A stretch of DNA of 64,000 nt from Branchinecta lynchi (lineage: Eukaryota; Arthropoda; Branchiopoda; Anostraca; Branchinectidae), in NCBI GenBank assembly GCA_023053575.1, contig JAKZAP010000012.1, forward strand, positions 8,246,230 to 8,310,229, read 5' to 3'. The stretch's first letter is position 1. The number at the start of each line of letters is the position of its first letter. Shown in pieces: positions 1 through 10,323 of this stretch. Made by a program: the position numbers and the translations under genes. The notes under the pieces were generated by a model. It worked only from the letters and a program-made list of their open reading frames with translations, was not told the DNA's origin and did no database searches.

Positions 1-20
1 CCCAAGCTGACTTTGAAACA

Positions 21-303
21 TTTATTCAAACAATGTTTGCAACGGATACGTCAGCTATGATTTTTCATCAGCGATATTTCGGCCCTTCTTGGCAAGGGTC
101 CTCGTCAGGCTGTCAATCTTCTGGTTCAACTTCGGGGAAGGAAACAAACCTGTAATAATTCGTGATTATTACAGGTTTGTTTCCTTCCCCGAAGTTGAAC
201 CAGAAGATTGACAGCCTGACGAGGACCCTTGCCAAGAAGGGCCGAAATATCGCTGATGAAAAATCATAGCTGACGTATCCGTTGCAAACATTGTTTGAAT
301 AAA
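21..303. repeat. Perfect inverted repeat, 139-bp arms, 5-nt loop
   Basis: Bases 21-159 and 165-303 are reverse complements with no mismatch seen by eye, separated by TCGTG. Each arm carries a sequence that recurs near 8.1, 14.3 and 18.8 kb (ACCCTTGCCAAGAAGGGC followed by a GAAATATCGC-like stretch). A perfect hairpin this long is either a very recent foldback event or an assembly or template-switch artefact near the contig edge. Confidence 0.9.
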
Positions 304-411
304 AGATTATCTCTGTTTCGGATTAATCTTATCCCAGTAGAGATAAGATTAATCCCAGTGCAAATACTGCGATTAACGTTAATCCTTACTCGGAGAAACT
401 TTCTACAGTGT
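304..411. mobile_element. Truncated Tc1/mariner-type MITE
   Basis: This stretch matches the second half of the MITE at 1576-1733: it shares the AGATAAGATTAATCCCAGT core and ends in a variant of the same terminal repeat (CTTTCTACAGTGTG). The left terminus is missing and the fragment abuts the perfect hairpin. Confidence 0.6.
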
Positions 412-1575
412 GGATGATGGTAATCTATATAAATGTTAGTGTTACCAGTTTTATACTCCTATGAATTTGTAGTTACGGCCACGCAGGCTATTGAAGTTTA
501 ACTTTAGTGCCAAAGACGCTCAAATAGAATAAGGACATAGCAGAAGCTTTGAACTGTCTTTAGTCTTATGAGACGATGCTCGGTGACGAAGCTAGGACCT
601 TGACTCTTCGTCATCGTGAAGCAAACAGAGTATGAGACAATACGATCACTGCTGATCTGCGGACGGTTAAAGATGAGACTCTTGGAACTGGTGGTCAATC
701 TCAAGTGCAAGCTGGGGGGTCATGTTTTGGCGGGAAATTCGAATTTAGCAACAAAACCTGAATGATAAAATTAGCTACTTCATCAACATAGGCTATAGAC
801 ATAAAACTTAGGATGGCAAGAACGCATACTGAAGTTCTATTTTTATTTTGTCTGATTTTTTTTTTATTATTTCCAAACATTTGAAATTACTGCAAAAAAA
901 CAAGAACAAAAAAGGCGTTTCCGCGAGCTTCATCTTGTGAGTCGAATGTGACACACTAATGTGCCGTGGAAAAAATTTCGAATGAGAGTAGCGCATGGTA
1001 ACTCTGGCAAGCCTCTTCGACCAATTCTTACTTCCATGTGTCTCAGGAATCGGCCGGGGCTATCCCTGTTCAGTGCCGTCTTTTAATCCGTCTTTTAATC
1101 CGTTTTCAGTGCCGTCTTTTAATCCGTGGATTTGGCCCCTTTTCGTGAGTCAAAAATGTAAAAATGTCAGCACATTAGCACACAGGATTCTTGGTGTATT
1201 GACAGGTATAAAACCATTAAGAAATACAAGCAGTGATAATTCGTCAACAGTTTAGCACTTTCGGTGGCATTTGAAAGCAGAAAAAAAAAAAAAAATAACA
1301 ACACCACCCATATCGATTGAATTCAAGACAACGTATTCTGTTTCAACCATTAACGCCGGCCGTATGGCCTCTCGTTTGACATGGCCGACCTAAGGGTAAA
1401 GACGGCACTGTCCCCGTTTGTTCCCTGGTCAGAATAGTAATACGTTCCAACCAGACACCAACACGGCCGAAGGGGTTAAGCAAATGGGAAAAGGAAACCC
1501 TTTTATCCATTCCCTTCCACTTACTACTCTTTCAAAAAAAAAATGGAGCAAAGATAAATGTGTTGTCCCCAGATA
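412..1575. other. No gene recognised; small direct repeats
   Basis: No convincing coding region is seen on either strand. At 1076-1130 an irregular direct repeat built on CGTCTTTTAATCCG occurs three times with a related CGTTTTCAGTGC spacer. Homopolymer A tracts are present near 1281-1295. The open frames here have no recognisable domain. Confidence 0.6.
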
Positions 1576-1733
1576 CACTGTGAACAAAAATCTTGCAGTA
1601 TTTGCTACTGGGATTAATCTTGTCTTTATTGAGATAAGATGATCCCTAATTCGGATTAATTTTATCCAATTAGAGATAAGATTAATCCCAGTAGCAAATA
1701 CTGCATCCTTATTCGGATAAACTTTTTACAGTG
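1576..1733. mobile_element. Tc1/mariner-type MITE, 158 bp, TA target duplication
   Basis: The ends are imperfect terminal inverted repeats (CACTGTGAACAAAAATCTT at the left; the reverse complement of the right end reads CACTGTAAAAAGTTTATCC). The element is flanked by TA on both sides. Most of the interior is a hairpin whose arms contain TGCAGTATTTGCTACTGGGA. It has no coding capacity. TA duplications and this size fit a non-autonomous Tc1/mariner element. Confidence 0.7.
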
Positions 1734-1739
1734 TAGGCC

Positions 1740-1992
1740 GGCTATTCCCCCCTCCCGTCTTCCGTGCGTCGGTCCAAGAGGAGCACTGGTAATCCGTTTT
1801 CTCTGTATCCTGCTAATTCTTCTGCCCAGTTTTTACATAGATTTCATCCCAACATTTGTATTAATTAAAAATTAAAATATTAAAAAAATGTATTAATTAA
1901 TTTGTATCGTGTCCATGTCTGTCGTAAATACTTTATTCCTCTTCTAGCTTCAAGCTATTTTGAAAATAAACTTGATTGAATTGATTTGAATG
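1740..1992 (+). repeat. Probable LINE or SINE 3' end
   Basis: The segment ends in AAAATAAACTTGATTGAATTGATTTGAATG, that is, a 3'-UTR-like stretch followed by short TTGA-type tail repeats, the usual 3' terminus of CR1/L2-group retroposons and their SINEs. The 5' limit is not clear and no reverse transcriptase residues remain. Confidence 0.4.
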
Positions 1993-2239
1993 TTTGTTGA
2001 CTTTGGGCTTTGCCATTTTAATAATTATGCAATTGCCGTGACTAAAGTCACCTATGAATCACCCAAAGTAGGTAATTAAGTGCCTTTGAAAACACCTCAA
2101 TAGGTATTTTGTATCTTCATTCTCCCATTTAGCCCAAAACTGCATTAAGTAACTGTTCAAATGAGCATACTTGTACTATATCACCATCCTTCCTACCTAC
2201 TGCACCTTTTCGCCAAAAATACTCAGTGGATTTTCGAAC

Positions 2240-2475
2240 ACGTGAACGTGAACCGTGAACGTTTTATTGTAGGTTGATGTTGTGGTAGGTTGATGTTGTG
2301 GTAGGATAGGTGTTAGTTTGTTGAATAGTTATTTAGGTATTAGAAGTATGAGTTGAGTGTTGAATATTTGGATGGGTACATTGCAGTTGGAGTGCTTGTT
2401 TATTTTTATATTTTGTCCCACCATGGCCCATGGGGCTTTTTTTTGGGAATACATTCATTCATTCATTCATTCATG
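2240..2475 (+). repeat. Retroposon 3' end with (ATTC)n tail
   Basis: GGCCCATGGGGC followed by a T-rich stretch and six ATTC units resembles a CR1-like 3' terminus. The GTAGGTTGATGTTGTG repeat lies upstream of it. The retroposon sits in the intron immediately before the MsrA-like exon and ends only about 25 bp before that exon's splice acceptor. Confidence 0.45.
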
Positions 2476-2500
2476 AGTTGAAGTATCCCTCTTTTTGTAG

Positions 2501-2738
2501 CTACCACCAGAAATATATCCTTCAGCAGCATCCCTGGCTGGTCGACAAGTTGGGCTTGGATACGACCGACGTGGAGGAGCTGGATAATTCACACGTAGCA
2601 GCCCGGCTTAATGGCTACATAGCGGGATATAGCACCCTAGCTCGCTTCGAGGAGGAACTGCCATCACTCAAGTTATCGGATGAGGTCGCTGCCTACGTTA
2701 AGCGTCAGATCGCGAGTGGCAGGCGCTATGACTGTTGA
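2501..2738 (+). CDS. Terminal exon of an MsrA-like methionine sulfoxide reductase (partial)
   Basis: The exon begins directly after a strong acceptor (polypyrimidine run ending TTTTTGTAG at 2500). Its first base completes a codon, so the reading starts [D]YHQKYILQQH, matching the conserved (A)EDYHQKY segment of peptide-methionine (S)-S-oxide reductases, where the Asp and Tyr contact substrate. About 78 residues follow, with an HPWLV, a RLNGYIAGY and a Cys as the last residue before the TGA stop at 2736-2738. MsrA reduces methionine sulfoxide in proteins using thioredoxin-regenerated cysteines; a late Cys would fit a resolving residue. The catalytic GCFWG-type exon is not in the window and upstream exons must lie to the left or be missing. 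The family call rests on the YHQKY block and the exon phase; I could not align it. The open frame before 2501 is intron and retroposon sequence, not protein. Confidence 0.6.
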
Positions 2739-2763
2739 TTGATAGTTTAATTATGTAACCCAG

Positions 2764-3044
2764 AGCTTGTTCCATCCTACTTACCGTAGTTACTACGCAT
2801 GACGTTACGATTTTTGGCTTTTCGCCGTCAAGGATGGAACGATTTTTCTTTTTTCCAGCAGGATATCATGCCACGGGATAATCCGAGCAATCACGTTACT
2901 GAGATCCGTAGTTACTGTACTTACTACGCCCGAGCGTGGTAAGCAAATAGTTACTATTTCGAGAAGGTTGGAACGGTCAGCGTAGTAACTTTTGGTTAGG
3001 TTGGAACGGAAATAGTTACTATTTGTAGAAGGGTGGAACACGCT
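2764..3044. mobile_element. MITE family 'GTTCCACC', copy 1
   Basis: Terminal inverted repeats are AGCTTGTTCCATCCTACTTA at the left and ...GGGTGGAACACGCT at the right. The flanks show a 5-bp duplication CCCAG (2759-2763 and 3045-3049). The interior repeats ATAGTTACTATTT. A second copy lies at 7696-7992 with the same ends and about the same length. It is non-coding. The transposase class is uncertain. Confidence 0.65.
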
Positions 3045-3049
3045 CCCAG

Positions 3050-3588
3050 TGGTCTAGTAGAGCGGAGTAAATCAATGCGGGCTGGGTCACCGGAGCCTCC
3101 CTTCCAAACCACTGTCTGTAAAACAGGTCATAAGTCAGCCCTTTCAAAGAAGCTAAGGCTACTTCTTTGTACTTGTTTGTCTGCATCCGATCCAAAAAAC
3201 AGTATTATTCTGGTCTCCTGAAAAAATTGGAAATTGTCGCTAGTACCTTATGGTCTGACAGTGTCATTTCAACGAGAATGCCGCCATTTTGAGATGTTTC
3301 GCCAACAAAGCTCTGCTAACCTGTCCAGCATAGCTACCATTCAAGCATGTCGTAAGGATTTAGGATGGCCTCCAAAGAACGGAATTCATCCCGATGAAAA
3401 AATTTGGAGAATTAGTCCTATCGAGTTGTGAGAAAAAGTAGCATGCAGTAGTAACTGTTGCCCCTTAATGCTACTACTAGCCAGGGTTGCCACATGTCGC
3501 CCGATAGTGTGAATTTTCACTCTGTTTTGTTTTTGTCACTCATGTCCTACGTAGGACCAAATCCTGACCAAATCGTCGGTGTCAAGTA
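3050..3588. other. No gene recognised
   Basis: Nothing supported. A short tRNA A-box-like string (GTGGTCTAGTAGAGCGG) follows the MITE, but no matching B box is seen at the expected distance. Confidence 0.5.
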
Positions 3589-3738
3589 CGTAAGTAAGTA
3601 ATTTATTTATTACCCGCCATTTCGGAAAGGCGGAGTAACTGAAGAAAGTAAACAAAACACATACAAACACAGGATAAGACACTTAATATTTAATCTTCGG
3701 TCAGGAAACAGTGGACGACGTCGTGAGCTGGTTGGGCC
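3589..3738 (-). repeat. LINE 3' end, (TTAC)n tail, copy 1
   Basis: On the minus strand this reads CGCC..GGCGGGTAATAAATAAATTACTTACTTAC, a retroposon 3' end with a TTAC-repeat tail. It is about 85% similar by eye to the copy at 29865-30215, which keeps more of the 3' coding end. Confidence 0.6.
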
Positions 3739-5146
3739 AAGCGTAAACCACGTATCTACCTGTTTCAAAACTTTTCAGGAGGTGAAAAAAACATACTAAC
3801 TTTTTCTCGTTGGTATCACAGCCCCCTATGTTTATCCGAGATACGTGGTTTCTATCTTGGTTGTATCTCCCAAACTATGAGTCGGAGGCAATCGAGATAC
3901 GCACCGATCGACGCAGAATTTTTCGTCGAGTAGAACTGTGTCAAAAAGTGGAAATCGCAAATTTGACCAGATACGTGGTTTCCGCTTGACACCGACGAAA
4001 TGTGTCATTTTTGCAGCAGCGATTCCGACCAGAACCATTTCAAGTTTTTTTCATGAAAGTAAAATTAAGATGGGTCATTTTTACAGAGGCGATTCCGACC
4101 AAAAGTGAACAGTTTCAGGAAAGTAAATTTCACTCCCTATTCGCTCTCTCTTTTGGGCCAAAAGTAACTCTCTAAATATTCTTGATGTGGCAACAATGGT
4201 ACTAGCAAGCTGGTTGCTACTACAACACGACTGGATGCTGTCGGATGCTACTACTTAGATTAACCCAGTCGGAGGTATGTTAAATCAAAGTATTACATAC
4301 TACACATGTAACGTTTTCGTACAACTACCATAGAGCTACACAGTGAAAGACTTTTTCATCGGGATGTCAGTCACAGACTACTTTCTTTTGGTACACCATC
4401 TTTGGCCATGGATTTGAGACTTTGTTTCCAAAGGAAACTTTCTGAAACTTTGCATTATTGGTGACTCAGTTCGTAGTATTCATGTTCTAACGGGAATAGT
4501 ATTTTTAGCACGAAGTTTCTTTTATAGTTGCGACATTGGGAAAGGTCAATACCTTCACGAAAAGTTAATTGTTGCACTGGAGATGGCGCAGTTTTAGCGG
4601 TAAATGAAGTGTCTAGTTCAAACTGCTCAGCAGGAATAGATGCTGATGCCTTAGCTGCTAACTGTTGATTTAAGGTTGTGAGACAAGTTGACCCGCAATG
4701 ATTGTACATGGACTGTTTCTGTTAAATAAAATATACGTATATTACTGTGTTCGGTTCTTAAACTAGGACCAGGCTGAGATGCCCAAAGTGACTAACTTGA
4801 AGAGTATTTATAAGAACTTTACAGACGGGTAATGTCCTGAACTTGACTTAATTGACCTAAACCGTACCTTATAAACCACGAGATGACCTAACGCTGACGT
4901 CGCTCTAACCCCCCCCCCCCAAAAAAAAAAAAAAATTCTCACAGACCTACCCCCCCCCCCCCCCCCCCCCGAATACAAATATATAGGAAATTATATAATC
5001 TTGTTGAAAATCGCAGTTTGGACCGCGAACACTTTAAGACATATCTTACCTATAAGACTATTGAACCTAATACTTCCATAATCACTCCATATATTTCTAA
5101 ACCCAGAGACCCCTACGGTACATTCTAACCCGGGCCGTCTTACAAA
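3739..5146. other. No gene recognised; C and A homopolymer tracts
   Basis: No domain is recognised in any frame. The motif GAGATACGTGGTTT recurs loosely at 3837-3985. Around 4911-4970 there are long C runs flanking an A run, similar to the C/G runs inside the large foldback element near 17.1-17.4 kb; the neighbouring GAATACAAATATATAGGAAA also resembles the sequence at 17140. Confidence 0.5.
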
Positions 5147-5425
5147 ACCACGCTGATTTTCTTGCATGCCGCATTTTGTTACCTTCGATGTGTATCACGC
5201 TGTCGACGGTTGTCTGCGAGAACTTTTTCCATCAGAAAAGCCGGCTATGTAAATTGTTTCCCTGTTTTCTTTACAGGTCAATGGTTCTTGGAAAAGGCTT
5301 AAAACAGTCAAAATTGGGGGTTATTTGCTGAAAGCACAGTCTAGTTTTAAAGTATTCAAATATTTTAAAATACGGCAGGCTGAAGAATAAATAGTGCGAG
5401 CGGTCCGTTAAGGATTTCCCTAGAC
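5147..5425. repeat. Dispersed repeat shared with 52722-53000
   Basis: About 280 bp beginning ACAAAACCACGCTGATTTTC and running through GTGTATCACGCTG and AAATAGTGCGAG is repeated in the same orientation at 52722-53000. No coding sequence is evident. It may be a dispersed element whose ends I cannot fix. Confidence 0.65.
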
Positions 5426-5767
5426 ACCCGAGTTAAATGTAAACGCGTGACAGCTGCTCGCCTCTATATATACTCTTCATAAAAATACATTACTTTTTAT
5501 TATGTATCGGGGGAGGGGGTCGCCGGATTTTTTTTTAGCCGGAACCCCATTATGACCAGTGCTGCAAGCAATCCGAGTTACAACTGATGGTCCTATAGGC
5601 CCTGCATCTCCTTTAAGGCTGGGTGAAATTAGATTCGAGGACCATGGCAATATTGCAAGGAGCCCTGGAACTTTCTCGGAGTGAGCTGGCCACTCGTTAC
5701 AACATTTCGTAACGGGTTGTTGTGCACTTCTTACTTTCTTGAGAGTAGTCAGGTGTGAGGTCACTTA

Positions 5768-5927
5768 CCAGAGTTGGTCACCAAGAACCAGGGTGTACGA
5801 GTTACTTCAGGATACTTTGGGTTACTTTTGGTAACATTGGGTTACTTTGGGTTGCATTAGGTTACTTTCAGATACTTTTGGGTTACTTTCCAGGGTGTAC
5901 GAAGTTACTTTTGGTGACCAACCCTGG
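5768..5927. mobile_element. hAT-type MITE, 160 bp, 8-bp duplication GTCACTTA
   Basis: The ends are inverted repeats (CCAGAGTTGGTCACCAA and the reverse complement of TTGGTGACCAACCCTGG). A perfect 8-bp duplication GTCACTTA flanks it at 5760-5767 and 5928-5935. The interior is a run of GGTTACTTT-like units. Eight-base duplications are typical of hAT superfamily insertion. Confidence 0.8.
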
Positions 5928-6104
5928 GTCACTTATTCTTTGTATAGCTACATCATTTGAACAAGCTGTTACTACTCATATATAGTCATACCCTGAGGGG
6001 GGCTATCAAGCGAGAAGAGCTGCAGCAGCGCTATGTCGGCTGCGTCTGGGGAGATACAAATACGCTCGAACTACCGGCCATATAAATTTACTACCGTAAT
6101 TATG

Positions 6105-6240
6105 AAAGCACAACGCTTACTAGGAATTATCTTTCCGCGATCAAGTGTCACAGAAAAAATGTTTCGAAACTCGACTCTACTTGCGTTCACTCTCTTCGAT
6201 GTGGCGGCGGCTGGACGCAAAATATTTAAAACAGGAATGC
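6105..6240. repeat. Dispersed repeat (also at 23490-23660 and 39725-39905)
   Basis: The segment AGCACAACGCTTACTAGGAA through GCGGCTGGACGCAAAATATTT recurs at 23490-23660 in the same orientation and at 39725-39905 inverted. At 23.4 kb it directly follows a tRNA-like head, so it may be the body of a SINE. Confidence 0.5.
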
Positions 6241-6437
6241 GCCGCGGTTAAAAAATGGGAAAGCCGAGTAAGACAAAGGAAGTAAAAAAAGAAGATTTGT
6301 TTGATGATCTACCATGTCTAAAATGAGAAACACTACTTTGAAGTTCCTAACATCCTTTTACGTGAAAGATCAGTCGACTGAACTGAAAATTTTAGTGAAT
6401 TTTGCGGGCGTGAGTGGCAGAATTCGGCTCGGCAAAA

Positions 6438-7500
6438 AACAAGACCAAAGGTTTTGATGGGATCCCGAAAATCTAATATTTGATCCAGACAATTGCGAAC
6501 AAACTACCATACTTGTCTAGGAAGAAAAGAAAGTTCAGAATCGAATTCAGCGTATCTCCTTACCCCTATAAAGAACATCTAATCAACTTCAAGTAGAACT
6601 TTAACTTATAAAAAAATCCGGTTTAAACCGGATTCCGAACGAACTATATATCCCGGTAAAAAAAAAAGATTGTCATATACAGATTCAGCATGTCTTCTTA
6701 CCCATAAATCTGTCGTCTAATCAACTTTAGACAAAACTTTTGCTTTTAACAAATTTTCCGGTTTTGGCCTGATTCCGGGCGAACAAGTTGTCCAGGTAGA
6801 AAATACTTTTCACATAAGTGTTCAGCATGTCTTCTTACATCTAAATTGAACATCTAATCGACTTCAAATAAAAGTTTTACTTTTAACAGACTTTCTGGTT
6901 TTGGCCGGATTCCGGGCTAAAAACTTGTCCGGCAAAAAAATGGTTTTCACCATCTTGTGCAGCATGTCTTCCTACCCCTAAACCGAACACCTAATCAACT
7001 TCAAATAACACTTTTACTTTTAACAGACTTTCCGATTTTGGCCGGATTCCGGGCTAACTACTTGTCCGGCAAAAAAATGTTTTTCACCATCGTCTTCAGC
7101 ATGTCTTCTTACTCCTAAATCGAACATCTAATCAACTTAAAAAAACTTTTACTTTTAATAAACTTTCCGGTTTTGGCCGGATTCCAGGCGAACTACTTGT
7201 CCGATGACAAAATGGTTTTCACCATCTTTTTTACCCCATAATCGACTATCACATTATATGTTTAAAAATATTTCATTTGCCCCTTAATTTAAACCCCCTT
7301 CCCCCACCCCTAAATGTAGGGCTACAGAGCCCATCTACGAACTTGACCTCACTCTCGACCCAAACAACCCTCACACCCAGTTTCATCAAAATATCTCATT
7401 CCCTTCGAGAGTTATAGTGCGCACAGACGGACAGACGGACGGACGGACAACTTTTGTATGTCATAGGTATCCCTCCACTTACGTTTTGGGATCCCAAAAA
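6438..7500 (+). mobile_element. Helentron/DINE-like element, family 1, copy 1
   Basis: The element starts AACAAGACCAAAGGTTTTGA and ends at the palindrome TTTTGGGATCCCAAAA. The 5' part carries the same GGGATCCC word, so it has the subterminal inverted repeats and 3' hairpin of Helentron-derived DINEs. The interior is a minisatellite of about 137 bp (each unit has a TTTTCCGG..CCGGATTCCGG block and a TTCAGCATGTCTTCTTAC block). Near the end is an ACAGACGGACGG microsatellite, followed by the conserved TCATAGGTATCCCTCCACTT. There is no coding capacity. The other copies are at 15239, 24611 and 31824. Confidence 0.7.
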
Positions 7501-7695
7501 CGCTAAAAGCCATACACACAAAACTGAACAATGGGGAAAGGCGGAGATTTCAGAAGCGTATAATTCCATAATAAGGAAGGGAGCTAAGGATAATATAAAA
7601 GGAAGAATAAGCAAAAGGTGTCCTTTAACTTCCCCGTCAACGTCGAGAAAAGAAGCACCTGGTGGGCTAAATACGGCTGGAAACTATACTTCGAG

Positions 7696-7992
7696 AGCAT
7701 GTTCCACCCTACTTACCGTAGTTACTACGCATGACGGTACGAATTCTGGCTTTTTGCCGTCAAGGCTGGAATGACTTTTCTATTTTCCAGCGAATATCAT
7801 GCCACGGGCGAATCCGACCAATCACGTTACAACTTAGAGAAGCGTAGTTACCACGCTTACTACGCTCCCGAGCACGGTAAGCAAATAGTTACTATTTCGA
7901 GAAGGTTGGAACTGTCAGCGTGGTAGCTTTTGACAATTTTTTAAAGAAAATATTAATTAATAGTTACTATTGTTAGAAGGGTGGAACACGCT
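7696..7992. mobile_element. MITE family 'GTTCCACC', copy 2
   Basis: Same terminal repeats and interior as 2764-3044 (AGCATGTTCCACCCTACTTA ... GGGTGGAACACGCT). No clear target duplication is seen at this copy. Confidence 0.6.
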
Positions 7993-8089
7993 GCGAATTG
8001 ACTTCCTTCAGCTCAAGCTGGGTGCGAGGCATCGTTGAAAACGCTGAAGTCCAGAAATGTCAGAAATGTCAGCTGAATTTCACTTTCCG

Positions 8090-8340
8090 CCTTGAGCCTG
8101 AGAACCCTTGCCAAGATGGGCCGAATTATCGCTTTACTAGAAAATTCAACTGACATATCCGTGATGACGTCTGAAACTGTTCGCCAAAGCTAGGGTGTCG
8201 GATTCCGGTCAGAATTTCCCCCTCCAACTCCCTCACAATGGTCGGATTTGGTACAGACTTGTAAACGGGACACCTAGGACGTGCGCCCAACAGACTGTCA
8301 AGTATCATCCGAGTACGATCGCTTGTTCGAGAGGGAAACA
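8090..8340. repeat. Degenerate copy of the 'CCCTTGCCAAGAAGGGC' repeat
   Basis: TTGAGCCTGAGAACCCTTGCC..GGGCCGAATTATCGCTT followed by CAACTGACATATCCGT is a diverged form of the sequence in the arms at 21-303 and at 14323-14400. It lies immediately 5' of a LINE fragment. Confidence 0.45.
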
Positions 8341-8399
8341 ATCTGAAACTTCTTCTCTGAAATGAAAATTTCCCAAATGCTAGTTACTACGAGTTTATA

Positions 8400-8910
8400 C
8401 TTCTTTTGTCAGACCACCCTGGAATACACAGCGCCTGTTTGGCATTCTTCATTATCGCAGCAGCAAGGAGACATATTGGAAAGAATACGGAAACGGGTTG
8501 TTTTTATTCAATGTATCGAAGCTTTTTCCTCCTACTTTTTAAAATGTTGTCACCCTAAAACAGTCCAGGTACGAATTGGGCAGCTAAGCACCGCACCAAC
8601 TTCTGTTCAGCCATTGTGCCATCTCCACTACTAAGTCCTCCTTTCCCCCTACCAAAAGGTCAGCTATCGGCCAGAACGAACGACAAGTTCTAGGGTACGA
8701 AAACTTTGTCCTATACCTACAAAACCCGTCAGATATACAAAAAGTTACATTCCAGAATTCGTAAAAATTTCTAACGAAGCCTGATTGATTTCAATGTGTA
8801 TTGACACAGATATTGTAAATACTTTTGTTGACAATAATCTCAACCTTAGTTGTGTGACCACGAAAGTCGATTTGTAAAATAAACTTTATATCCATCTTGC
8901 ATGTCATAAC
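8400..8910 (+). pseudogene. LINE reverse-transcriptase 3' fragment (CR1-like)
   Basis: The frame at 8411-8515 encodes LEYTAPVWHSSLSQQQGDIL, the conserved (Y)LEYACPVWH segment after the RT fingers/palm in CR1/L2/Jockey-type LINEs. Further on, after frameshifts, the C-terminal signature SYIPEFVKISNEA and a stop (8743-8783) are present, followed by a 3' UTR ending AAATAAACTTTATATCC. This is a 5'-truncated, frameshifted copy. It differs from the LINE at 53.4-57 kb. Confidence 0.65.
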
Positions 8911-8924
8911 TGTTACAAGATTTC

Positions 8925-9345
8925 TACCCCCCCCCCTCCCCCTTGCTCCCATCTCCTCTCACAGTAGGTTATCTGCATCCGATCCGGACCAGCTGGTAGT
9001 GCAGGTAGGGCTTTTGCTCGTCTTTCCCGCCAAGTCCTGTCTCAAGATCGCGTTTAATTTCGATGAGGACCTGTGATAGTTTCTCTTTTCCTTGATCTCT
9101 ACGCCCAATCAAGTACAACTTTGACACCTTGGTTGCCAAAAGGTTTCCGGTTCCCCCTCCACCACCACCCCCCAGTTCCGGAATCCAGTCCGGTTTTCCA
9201 AATGGAATTTTTTGGTCCTATACTTATCTTTCCCAACAAGTTCCATCGCGATTCATCGACTGTAAGCTTGCCGCAAGATTTCCGGTACAGAGGTACCGGA
9301 AATCCCCCCACAGTTTCCGGACATGGAATTGAAAATCTGTTAGCT
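8925..9345. repeat. Fragment of DINE-like family 2
   Basis: C-rich blocks with TTTCCCAACAAGTTCCATCGCGAT and AGATTTCCGGTA match the internal units of the elements at 21299-23346 and 34049-35606. Both ends of the element are missing. Confidence 0.5.
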
Positions 9346-9412
9346 TAAATGTGCTCTTGACATTTTATCACGTTTTCCTTTGGCTGCAGTACAAGAAAAC
9401 AGCTGGGAGTAG

Positions 9413-9418
9413 TTTAAT
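9413..9418 (-). terminator. Possible poly(A) signal ATTAAA of gene A
   Basis: ATTAAA on the minus strand lies 31-36 nt after the stop codon. The intact copy B and copy C have AATAAA at a similar place, so gene A carries a weaker variant. Confidence 0.35.
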
Positions 9419-9448
9419 ATTTGGCTAAAGTCAATACATCTAGAAGAC

Positions 9449-10323
9449 TCAGTAGTTAGCTCTTACTTTGCAGATAAACGGAAATTTGGTGTCAGTAGAG
9501 GAGGTAATATCTGCACCTTGCCAACTAGAATAGGAATAATCTAGATACCCTCCGGAACCTGTATAATACGAGCTGTACCAATCTGAAAAGTCCTTTGTTG
9601 TTCCATCAGTCCAACGTGCATCATTGTAACTTATGCCGATCCATACGTCGGAACCGGAAGCTAGGCTTCGAATATACGAGTTCTCATCGTCAGAGTGAAT
9701 GGACACTAGCTCCGTTCTTTCAGGCTTCAGCACGACAGTAGCTCTGGGCATCCTGCCAGCGCAGATTTGACATGAATGCTCTGTAGCAGTAGCAGCCTGC
9801 ATTCGCTGAAGAGCTGGACCAGCACTTCAGCGAGTAACCGGTGGGGCACTGCTCTACGGGCGGAGGTATGGTTGTCGGAGCTTTTTCTGGCTTCTGGCAG
9901 ATCACAGGGCGTAACTCGTTGCATCCGCTATCGGACCATTCGAAAGGCGCTGCGAAGCCTTCGTCAGAGCTGCCGACGAAGTGAACACAGTTGCTGCTAT
10001 TGGCTCCGTTCGAAGGTTTATCCTCTGCCCAGTTTGCATAGTCAAACTCAGTACCATCCGTCCAGGCGAAACTCGAGTTCATGCGATTGAGACCCAACCA
10101 CGATCCTCGGCTGAAGTCAGACGGGAAGACGTAGATGAACTTATTCTCGTTTTCTGAGTGGATGGAGACCATGTCACCACCGAATCCGCGGCAGCTCTGC
10201 TTGGCTACGTCATAGCGAATGTATCAGTCGACGAACTGATAGCAACCACAGGAGTCGACGTTGCAGATCTGCTCCCATCCTTCCTCGCATGCACAATCTC
10301 TTTATCAAGCTCACTGGCAAGGA
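9449..10323 (-). pseudogene. CTLD gene A, exon 2 (two C-type lectin domains, broken)
   Basis: The second exon of the first lectin copy has an acceptor TTTTCAG at 10324-10330 on the minus strand. Compared with intact gene B it has three lesions. An extra 2 nt at about 10293-10294, just after the LDKEI segment, shifts the frame. A TGA at 10224-10226 replaces the codon between FVD and YIRY. A 7-nt insertion near 9720 (a partial TTCAG duplication) shifts the frame inside CTLD2. The two long remaining frames still read clear CTLDs: WLGL, a KPSNG loop, WSDSGC and VICQK in domain 1, then WIGI and FICKV in domain 2, joined by an APTTIPPPVEQ linker. The last codons are RANY-stop and an ATTAAA lies 31-36 nt downstream at 9413-9418. 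Three independent lesions make a dead gene more likely than sequencing error. Confidence 0.85.

Noticed and set aside
3042..3125. tRNA gene
   Set aside because: Only an A-box-like string is present; no B box or cloverleaf can be drawn.
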